From the NCBI GenBank assembly GCA_023433275.1, contig JAEZDN010000068.1, positions 1 to 22,282 on the forward strand: DNA of 22,282 bases. Direction: 5' to 3'. Positions 17,662 to 22,282 of the stretch are shown here, one piece after another; position 1 is the stretch's first letter; each line of letters opens with the position of its first letter. The notes under the pieces are model-generated. The model did no database searches, had not been told where the DNA came from, and saw nothing but the letters and a program-made list of their open reading frames with translations. A program made the position numbers and the translations under genes. This DNA comes from Verrucomicrobiota bacterium. GTDB taxonomy: Bacteria > Verrucomicrobiota > Verrucomicrobiia > Opitutales > Opitutaceae.

Positions 17662-17759
17662 CGGCTCAGGTTTCAGGTTTCAGGTTTCAGGTTTCAGGTT
17701 TCAGCTCTCAGCTCTCAGCTCTCAGCTCTCAGCTTTGAGCTTTCAGCTTTCAAGTTTCA
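17662..17759 (+). repeat. Heptamer tandem array (14 units)
   Basis: Fourteen contiguous 7-base units read CGGCTCA, five GGTTTCA, four GCTCTCA, GCTTTGA, two GCTTTCA and AGTTTCA. Consensus is G-G/C-T-C/T-T-C-A. The array ends 41 bases before the hibernation factor ATG, so it probably sits in that gene's promoter or leader region. Homogeneous blocks of identical units suggest recent slippage. Confidence 0.92.
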
Positions 17760-17800
17760 GACTCCGGGCACTTTGATTCGCGACGCGTGTCCCTTTCGGT

Positions 17801-18184
17801 ATGCCCAACCCATCTGATCGCTTGACCGACGACTCAAAGTTCCTGCTCCGCGGCATTCATCTCGAGCTGACCGACGCTCTCCGCCAGGCCGCCCAGGAAA
17901 AGTCCGCGCGCCTTTTCCGCCACAACGAGCACATCGATCGCATTCGGATCGATGTCGAACACGACCAAAGCCGCGGCGCGGGCGACCGGTTTGTCGCCAA
18001 GGGCCGGCTCGAGATGAGCGGTCCCGACCTCGTCGCCAGTGCGCACAGCGAGGATGCCTACAAGTCCATCGATTTGCTCGTCCACACCCTCGACGCGCTG
18101 CTCCGCACGCGCCAGGGCCTGCGCAAGGACCGCCGCAACCATCCCCACGCCGTCGAACTCGAAGCCGATCTGCCGAAAGTCTGA
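17801..18184 (+). CDS. hpf: Short-form ribosome hibernation promoting factor (HPF/YfiA)
   Basis: This 127-residue protein binds the decoding centre of idle 30S subunits and protects or inactivates ribosomes in stationary phase or stress. The HPF/RaiA fold is visible as beta strand FLLRGIHLELTDALRQAAQEKSARLFRHNEHIDRIRIDVEHD (14-55; strand, helix, strand), then GDRFVAKGRLEMSGPDLVASAHSEDAYKSIDLLVHTLDALLRTRQ (61-105; two strands, second helix). The basic linker RKDRRNHPH (108-116) is in the region that contacts rRNA. It lacks the extra C-terminal dimerisation domain of long HPF, so it is a short form of the HPF/YfiA type. N-terminal residues 1-11 look like an extension. It is preceded by a heptamer array and followed by a dense repeat cluster. 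Confidence 0.92.
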   Translation: MPNPSDRLTDDSKFLLRGIHLELTDALRQAAQEKSARLFRHNEHIDRIRIDVEHDQSRGAGDRFVAKGRLEMSGPDLVASAHSEDAYKSIDLLVHTLDALLRTRQGLRKDRRNHPHAVELEADLPKV

Positions 18185-18222
18185 CGCCCCCTCCCTGTGC
18201 CAAACGCCCGCTCCCGCGCCCG

Positions 18223-18246
18223 GTAGGGGCCGAGCTTGCTCGGTCC
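18223..18246 (+). repeat. GTAG-family REP-like hairpin (copy A)
   Basis: Head GTAGGGGC, arms CGAGC/GCTCG around TT, then GTCC; the stem extends to nine pairs with one G-T wobble. It opens the first 219-bp unit, 38 bases after the hpf stop. Confidence 0.7.
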
Positions 18247-18280
18247 TTTCTCCGAGCGCGGCAACAGCACTCCGCACCCG

Positions 18281-18305
18281 TCATCCTGAGCGCAGCGAAG
18301 GATCC
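18281..18305 (+). repeat. Dispersed 25-nt repeat, copy in unit 1
   Basis: TCATCCTGAG, then CGCAGC, then GAAGGATCC. Identical to the copy at 18500-18524 and differing only centrally from the one at 4567. Confidence 0.65.
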
Positions 18306-18354
18306 AAGGTGAAGGACTGACGCGCAGGCACCACGTGGATCCTCCCTAGCCTTT

Positions 18355-18380
18355 CTGGAGCCGGCCCGCCCTCGGGCCGG
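18355..18380 (+). repeat. GGAG-family hairpin repeat, copy 3
   Basis: Head CTGGAG, arms CCGGCCC/GGGCCGG, loop GCCCTC, inside the first 219-bp unit. Confidence 0.75.
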
Positions 18381-18441
18381 TTTCTGAATCCCCGCCCGGC
18401 CGAGGGCGCAGCTACGCGTAGCCGGCACAATGTAGTTTGAT

Positions 18442-18465
18442 GTAGGGGCCGAGCTCGCTCGGTCC
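18442..18465 (+). repeat. GTAG-family REP-like hairpin (copy B)
   Basis: Head GTAGGGGC, arms CGAGC/GCTCG around TC, then GTCC. It opens the second 219-bp unit. Confidence 0.7.
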
Positions 18466-18499
18466 TCTCTCCGAGCGCGGCAACAGCACTCCGCACCCG

Positions 18500-18524
18500 T
18501 CATCCTGAGCGCAGCGAAGGATCC
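18500..18524 (+). repeat. Dispersed 25-nt repeat, copy in unit 2
   Basis: Identical to the copy at 18281-18305, at the 219-bp repeat spacing. Confidence 0.65.
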
Positions 18525-18574
18525 AAGGTGAAGGACTGACGCGCAGGCACCACGTGGACCCTCCCTTGCCTTTC

Positions 18575-18600
18575 TTGGAGCCGGCCCGCCCTCGGGCCGG
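18575..18600 (+). repeat. GGAG-family hairpin repeat, copy 4
   Basis: Head TTGGAG, arms CCGGCCC/GGGCCGG, loop GCCCTC, inside the second 219-bp unit. Confidence 0.75.
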
Positions 18601-18660
18601 TTTCTTAATCCCGCCCGGCCGAGGGCGCAGCGACGCGCAGCCGACACGACGTAGTTTGAT

Positions 18661-18685
18661 GTAGGGGCGCGGCTTGACCGCGCCC
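18661..18685 (+). repeat. GTAG-family REP-like hairpin (copy D), plus orientation
   Basis: Head GTAGGGGC, arms GCGGC/CCGCG around TTGA, closing CCC. Compared with copies A and B the arms differ but complementarity is kept. It is paired with an inverted copy at 18707-18731. Confidence 0.65.
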
Positions 18686-18706
18686 GCTCCTCGCTGCGGG
18701 AACCAA

Positions 18707-18731
18707 GGGCGTGGACGAGCCACGCCCCTGC
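18707..18731 (-). repeat. GTAG-family REP-like hairpin (copy E), inverted
   Basis: Read on the minus strand it has head GCAGGGGC, then GTGGC, TCGT, CCACG and CCC. It faces copy D across 21 bases, giving the head-out inverted pair typical of BIME-like REP doublets. Confidence 0.65.
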
Positions 18732-18869
18732 AACCGAACCGTTCGACCGCGCACGCTGCGGAATCGCATTCCAACTGCATGGTTCCGGCTCAGGACGACA
18801 GCCGCGCAACTCCCCGCCAAGGCACTTGCCGCCACTCGGGACCTCGCTTTCCGCGCAATCCCCTCTTCC

Positions 18870-19613
18870 TCACCGATACGGCTGGTTCAGTTCCACCGGC
18901 TCGGTCTTCGTCCGCATCCGCAGGTTCAACATCTCCACGCCAAACGCGAAGGCCATCGAGAAGTAAATGTAACCCTTCGGAATATGATGCCCGAGCGAGT
19001 CGCCCACCAGCATCACGCCGATCAGGATCAGGAAACTGAGCGCGAGCATCTTCAGGGTCGGATGCCGGTTCACGAAATCGCTGATGGCGCCCGCGAAGGC
19101 CAGCATCACCCCAAGCGCGATGGTCACCGCGGTGATCATCACCCACAACTGGTCGACCATGCCCACCGCCGTGATGACCGAATCGAGGGAAAAAACGATG
19201 TCGAGGATCAGGATCTGCACGATCGCGGCCTTGAACGAAGCCACCTTTACCCCCTTCGTGGCGTGCCCGTCAGGCGCTTCCAGCTTGTCGTGGATTTCCA
19301 TCACGCTCTTGCCGATGAGAAACAAGCCGCCAATGAGCAGGATCAAGCTCTTGCCGGTCACATCCACATCCATCACGGGCATGACAAACAGCACCTTGGT
19401 CAAACCCATGACCCACGAAATGCTGCAAAGGAGCATGATGCGGGTGACCAGCGCCAGCATGAGTCCTGTCCGCCGCGCCTTGGCTTGTTGCTCCTTCGGC
19501 AGTTTGCCCGCCAGGATCGAAATGAAGATGACGTTGTCGATGCCAAGCACGATCTCGAGCGCCGTCAGGGTGAGGAGCGAAATCCAAATTTGGGGATCAG
19601 CGAGAAATTCCAT
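18870..19613 (-). CDS. TerC-family integral membrane protein
   Basis: This 247-residue membrane protein of the TerC/Alx (LysE superfamily) group is linked in other bacteria to tellurium resistance gene sets, Mn(II) export or metalation of exported proteins. The two family half-repeats are evident: TALEIVLGIDNVIFISIL (17-34), with the acidic E20 and D26 in the membrane, and LDIVFSLDSVITAVGM (137-152), with D138 and D144. About seven helices are predicted (approximately 12-34, 47-70, 83-104, 127-149, 155-177, 189-208 and 214-230). Length is normal. It is alone on its strand, 224 bases from the AEC gene, and its 3' end faces the repeat cluster. Mn or metal-ion transport is an inference from the family. 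Confidence 0.94.
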   Translation of the reverse strand: MEFLADPQIWISLLTLTALEIVLGIDNVIFISILAGKLPKEQQAKARRTGLMLALVTRIMLLCSISWVMGLTKVLFVMPVMDVDVTGKSLILLIGGLFLIGKSVMEIHDKLEAPDGHATKGVKVASFKAAIVQILILDIVFSLDSVITAVGMVDQLWVMITAVTIALGVMLAFAGAISDFVNRHPTLKMLALSFLILIGVMLVGDSLGHHIPKGYIYFSMAFAFGVEMLNLRMRTKTEPVELNQPYR

Positions 19614-19747
19614 TTTGTGCGCGGGTGGGCCGCAAAGTCAGCTGGAAGCAACCCCCGGCGTCAATCCGCCAGCCAGTGGAAAAGCCTGAGCTGTTTCTAG
19701 GAGATCACGCGGTAGAAGCCATTCCGACGACCGAAGCCCCCAAACAG

Positions 19748-19773
19748 CTGGAGCCGGGGCGCCCCCGCCCCGG
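19748..19773 (+). repeat. GGAG-family hairpin repeat, copy 5
   Basis: Head CTGGAG, arms CCGGGGC/GCCCCGG, loop GCCCCC. It lies 65 bases beyond the AEC gene's stop (minus strand). The rest of the 224-base gap between the AEC and TerC genes shows nothing else. Confidence 0.75.
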
Positions 19774-19837
19774 TCCCGGTGGGTGGAGCCTCCCTTCGCC
19801 CTTCCCCAGCGGAGCGACGCCTCCGCTTCTTACCCGC

Positions 19838-20791
19838 TCACGGCGCCAGCCCCGCAAACGACATCCCAAATTTGATCCAGGCCGGGATGGTGAAAACCGC
19901 GAGCGACGTCGTTCCCACGATGATCTGCACCGCCACCAGGGGCTGCCCGCCATAGACGCGCGCCACGATCACCGAGATCGCCGCCGCCGGCATCGCCGCC
20001 TGCACCACCAGCACCTGCTTCAACTCGATCGACACCGGCGCCCAACGCGCGGCCAGCAGGAAAACCCAAGGCAGCACCGCCAGCCGCAGCAACCAGGCCG
20101 AGAGGATGATCCGCGGATTCGCGAGCTGCCGCGGGTCATTCATGTGCGGCGCTATGCTCGCCCCCGTCATCAACAAGCCGAGCGGGATCGCACACACGGC
20201 CAGCATGTGAATGAACTGCCAGATCACCCCCGGCACATGGGCACTCAATCCCGTCAGCCGGAATATCAATGCCAACGCCAGCGCCAGCAGGGGCCCGTTC
20301 AGAAGTTTCCGCCAGGCCGCACCGGGCGAGGCGCCCGTCACGATCAACACGCCCACGCTCCAGATCGCTGTTTCCACGCCGGCATTGTGCATGAAGAGAA
20401 ACGCGCGACTCTCCGGCCCAAACAGCGCGTCGAGCAACGGCAGCGGCAGATAGCCATAATTCGTGATGCCAACCGCCACGGCGAAGGTCCGGAGCCCGTG
20501 ACCCACCGTCAACCCCAGCACCCGCGCGACGTACCAGCCGATCCCGAGCGAGAGTGACGTCAGGACAAATCCCGCCACCGGCGGGATCAACACATCGGCC
20601 GCCGACCCGCTCGACGAGCGTCCCGCCACCGATTCAAAAATCAGGCACGGCGTCAGGACATGGACGATGAGTCCCATCAGATTCTCCTCCCCGGCCTCCG
20701 ACACCCAGTTCATCCGCCGGAGCACCACGCCCAGCGCGATGATCGCCATCACCGGCGCCACCGCGAGGAGTAACTGCCCATACGACATCAT
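19838..20791 (-). CDS. AEC (auxin efflux carrier)-family transporter
   Basis: This 317-residue secondary transporter is of the AEC family (Pfam Mem_trans), whose bacterial members export or import small organic acids such as malonate or malate. It has ten predicted helices in two five-helix halves. Motifs are VAPVMAIIALGVVLRR (10-25) in helix 1, a NYGYLPLPLL segment (111-120) in helix 4, the IPLGLLMTGASIAP stretch (about 203-216), and VVQAAMPAAAISVIVARVYGG (about 268-288) near the end, all family-typical. The ATG pair at 20791/20788 is chosen over a TTG at 20830. It sits 100 bases after the flavoprotein gene on the same strand with a hairpin repeat in between. The substrate cannot be read. 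Confidence 0.92.
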   Translation of the reverse strand: MMSYGQLLLAVAPVMAIIALGVVLRRMNWVSEAGEENLMGLIVHVLTPCLIFESVAGRSSSGSAADVLIPPVAGFVLTSLSLGIGWYVARVLGLTVGHGLRTFAVAVGITNYGYLPLPLLDALFGPESRAFLFMHNAGVETAIWSVGVLIVTGASPGAAWRKLLNGPLLALALALIFRLTGLSAHVPGVIWQFIHMLAVCAIPLGLLMTGASIAPHMNDPRQLANPRIILSAWLLRLAVLPWVFLLAARWAPVSIELKQVLVVQAAMPAAAISVIVARVYGGQPLVAVQIIVGTTSLAVFTIPAWIKFGMSFAGLAP

Positions 20792-20853
20792 GTGAATCGA
20801 CAGGGGAAGCCCCCGACCCGGCGGAAACAACCTTCATTTTGCCCGCTTCGTTG

Positions 20854-20879
20854 ATGTGGGCCGGGTGCCCCCACCCGGC
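20854..20879 (+). repeat. GGAG-family-like hairpin, diverged head (copy 7)
   Basis: Head ATGTGG instead of TGGAG, arms GCCGGGT/ACCCGGC, loop GCCCCC as in copies 5 and 6, again 26 nt. It lies 12 bases after the flavoprotein stop on the minus strand. It has no T-run, so any terminator role would be Rho-assisted at most. Confidence 0.5.
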
Positions 20880-20891
20880 AATTTCTCAAAC

Positions 20892-22136
20892 TCATGTTTC
20901 CATCCCCGCCACCATCGCCAACCCCGCCAGCCGCCCCGTGGTCCAGGCATTCTGAAAATTGAACCCGCCGGTGATGCCATCGACGTCCAGGAACTCCCCG
21001 GCGAAATGCAGACCGCTCACGAGCCGGCTTTCCATCGTCCTGAAATCCACCTCCGTCAACCGCACGCCGCCGCACGTCACGAACTCCTCCTTGAACGTGC
21101 TCTTCCCGTCCACCGCGAACTCCGCCTCGCACACCTGCGCCGCGAGCGCGCGCAACGGCGCATTCCCAATCCCCGTCCAAATCGCGTCCGGTGCGAGCCC
21201 AGCGGCCGCCACCAGCTTTTCCCACAGCCGCGAGGGCAGCCCCACCGGACACCACGTGGTGATCTGCTTTTTCGGATTCGCCGCGCGCGCCTGCTCAAGC
21301 GCGGCCCGCGCGGTCTCGGGATTATACCGGGGCGCCCAGTTCACCCGCAGCGTGAATTTGTAGCCCGCGTCGTGCAATGCGCGCGCCCCCCACGCGGAAA
21401 GCTTCAGAATCCCCGGACCACTCAGCCCCCAATGCGTGACCAGCACCGGCCCGCGCTCCTTGAGCTTGAAGCTCGCGACTTCCGTGACCGCTTCCTCGAC
21501 CGACACCCCCGCCAGCCCCTCCAGCCGCGCATCCTTGATGTTGAACGTGAACAATGACGGCACCGGTGGCTCGATCGTGTGCCCAAACCGTTCCGCGATC
21601 GCGAACCCCGCATTCGACCGATTCCCGCCCGCCGCCAGCAACAGCCGGTCAGCCTCCGCGGTCTCCCCCGTGGTGAGCGCGAGCCTGAATGGAGCCGGGG
21701 CGCCCCCGCCCCGGTCGGCGGTTTTCACCCCGCAACTCGTCCGAATCACCACGCCCGCCTCCCGCGCCGCGCGCATCAGACAGTCGATGATCGTCTGGGA
21801 AGTGTCCGTGACGGGAAACATCCGCCCGTCCTCCTCGCTCTTGAGCGTCACCCCGCGCGCCTCAAACCACTCGACCGTGTCCCGCGGTTGCCACCGCGAG
21901 AATGCCCCGAGCAGCTCCCGCGCCCCGCGCGGATAACGCTTCACCAACTCCCGCGGCTCGAAACAGGCATGCGTCACATTGCAACGCCCGCCGCCGGACA
22001 CCTTCACCTTCGCGAGCAAATGCGCGGTCGCCTCATAAATCGTTACCGTGCAACCCGGCGCCGCCTCCGCCGCGGTGATCGCCGCGAAGAAGCCCGCCGC
22101 CCCGCCCCCCACGACTGCGATCTGCCGTTTTTGCAT
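20892..22136 (-). CDS. HI0933/YhiN-family FAD-binding protein
   Basis: This 414-residue flavoprotein belongs to the HI0933-like/BaiN group (TIGR00275 aminoacetone-oxidase-like annotation). The N-terminal dinucleotide fold is AVVGGGAAGFFAAI (7-20), followed by the family hallmark VSGGGRCNVTH (46-56). A middle domain has LLLAAGGNRSNAG (165-177) and GPVLVTHWGLSGPGIL (229-244), and the C-terminus returns to the FAD domain with CGGVRLTEVDFRTMESRLVSGLHFAGEFLDVDGITGGFN (355-393). ATG 22136 is chosen as it begins MQKRQIAVVGGG; upstream in-frame sequence is purine-rich low complexity. A hairpin repeat (21689-21714) encodes the loop DRGGGAPAP (141-149). The physiological reaction of this family is unsettled; quinone or flavin reductase-like roles are proposed. 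Confidence 0.94.
   Translation of the reverse strand: MQKRQIAVVGGGAAGFFAAITAAEAAPGCTVTIYEATAHLLAKVKVSGGGRCNVTHACFEPRELVKRYPRGARELLGAFSRWQPRDTVEWFEARGVTLKSEEDGRMFPVTDTSQTIIDCLMRAAREAGVVIRTSCGVKTADRGGGAPAPFRLALTTGETAEADRLLLAAGGNRSNAGFAIAERFGHTIEPPVPSLFTFNIKDARLEGLAGVSVEEAVTEVASFKLKERGPVLVTHWGLSGPGILKLSAWGARALHDAGYKFTLRVNWAPRYNPETARAALEQARAANPKKQITTWCPVGLPSRLWEKLVAAAGLAPDAIWTGIGNAPLRALAAQVCEAEFAVDGKSTFKEEFVTCGGVRLTEVDFRTMESRLVSGLHFAGEFLDVDGITGGFNFQNAWTTGRLAGLAMVAGMET
21689..21714 (+). repeat. GGAG-family hairpin repeat inside the flavoprotein gene, copy 6
   Basis: Head ATGGAG, arms CCGGGGC/GCCCCGG, loop GCCCCC, identical in stem and loop to copy 5. The gene runs on the opposite strand and reads it as DRGGGAPAP between GVKTA and FRLALTTG. 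Confidence 0.8.
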
Positions 22137-22282
22137 GTGCCCCGCCGAGCGTGCAACCCACCCCCGCCGTTGAAAGCCCAAAACCTCCCCCTCTCCTCCC
22201 CAACGCGCCTCTCCTCCTCTCTTCCCCCACACTTCACCGCCACTTCCCTCTCACCACGCCCGCCGCCATCCCCCAACCACTC
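22137..22282. other. Polypyrimidine-rich segment upstream of the flavoprotein gene
   Basis: No supported gene lies in the final 146 bases. From about 22185 the plus strand is strongly C/T-rich with very few G (runs such as CCTCCCCCTCTCCTCCCC), so the minus strand, the sense strand of the flavoprotein leader, is G/A-rich with several G4-G5 runs. Confidence 0.6.

Larger units (their letters stand above)
18223..18660 (+). repeat. Tandem duplication of a 219-bp composite repeat unit
   Basis: Copy 1 is 18223-18441 and copy 2 is 18442-18660, equal in length, with about a dozen substitutions and two single-base indels. Each copy holds, in order, a GTAG-type hairpin, a 25-nt TCATCCTGAG...GGATCC element, a GGAG-type hairpin and a GC-rich block ending GTAGTTTGAT. 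A third unit starts at 18661 with a diverged GTAG hairpin but does not continue. It occupies most of the 685-base gene-free stretch between hpf and the TerC-family gene (18185-18869); the remaining 18732-18869 shows no gene or clear signal. Confidence 0.9.

Noticed and set aside
17662..17759. Possible CRISPR array
   Set aside because: The units are 7 bases with no spacers; it is a simple tandem repeat and no cas gene is present.
17757..18809. 350-residue minus-strand frame with internally repeated protein sequence
   Set aside because: The repeats in the product simply reflect the 219-bp DNA duplication and hairpins; it also runs antisense through hpf.
20854..20879. Rho-independent terminator for the flavoprotein gene
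   Set aside because: The hairpin is strong but no T-run follows on either strand; it fits the hairpin repeat family better.

Overview
This is a GC-rich chromosomal window (genes on both strands, several GTG starts, weak or absent Shine-Dalgarno sites on many genes). The gene set, the lineage-style hypothetical proteins and the hairpin repeats suggest a member of the Verrucomicrobiota, most likely Opitutaceae or a relative. That placement is an inference from protein style and gene content; there is no rRNA or other taxonomic marker here. I see no tRNA, rRNA, CRISPR array, integrase, transposase gene or phage module. Nearly all the window is housekeeping or accessory-metabolism genes, and the unusual signal lies in the repeats between, and sometimes inside, the genes.

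Layout. 1-1044 (minus): a two-gene small heat-shock (Hsp20) unit ending at a Rho-independent terminator. 1280-2939 (plus): a MalY/PatB-type aminotransferase followed 10 bases later by a DUF1648 membrane protein. 3047-3386 (plus): a short helix-turn-helix gene that looks frameshifted. 3427-5423 (plus): a tRNA-dihydrouridine synthase and a MarC-family membrane protein. 5445-8032 (minus): a Pro/Ala-rich single-pass protein and a multi-pass membrane protein. 8165-8929 (plus): a TrmH/SpoU rRNA or tRNA methyltransferase. 8938-10713 (minus): an exported eight-blade PQQ-like propeller protein with an extra C-terminal domain. 10841-11710 (plus): an exported alpha/beta hydrolase with Asp at the nucleophile elbow. 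11918-14949 (minus): an exported DUF885 metallopeptidase-like protein and, upstream of it, a Gfo/Idh/MocA oxidoreductase. 15206-18184 (plus): Tex and a short ribosome hibernation factor. 18870-22136 (minus): a TerC-family protein, an AEC-family transporter and a HI0933/YhiN-type flavoprotein.

Stress and translation functions recur (two Hsp20, hibernation factor, Dus, TrmH, Tex), but they are not one operon and I do not claim a single system.

The most notable feature is a set of short hairpin repeats. One family of 26-nt elements has a TGGAG head (one divergent copy has TGTGG), a 7-bp stem and a 6-nt loop close to GCCCTC. It occurs seven times, with stem bases changed in compensating pairs; two copies lie inside coding sequence (the Tex tail and the flavoprotein). 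A second family starts with GTAGGGGC (or GCAGGGGC) and includes an inverted pair. Both resemble REP elements mobilised in trans by RAYT transposases. They are concentrated at 18223-18731, where a 219-bp composite unit is tandemly duplicated. Two other simple repeats flank tex: 10-bp-periodic CTGTG/CCGTG tracts on each side, and a 14-copy heptamer array just upstream of the hibernation factor.
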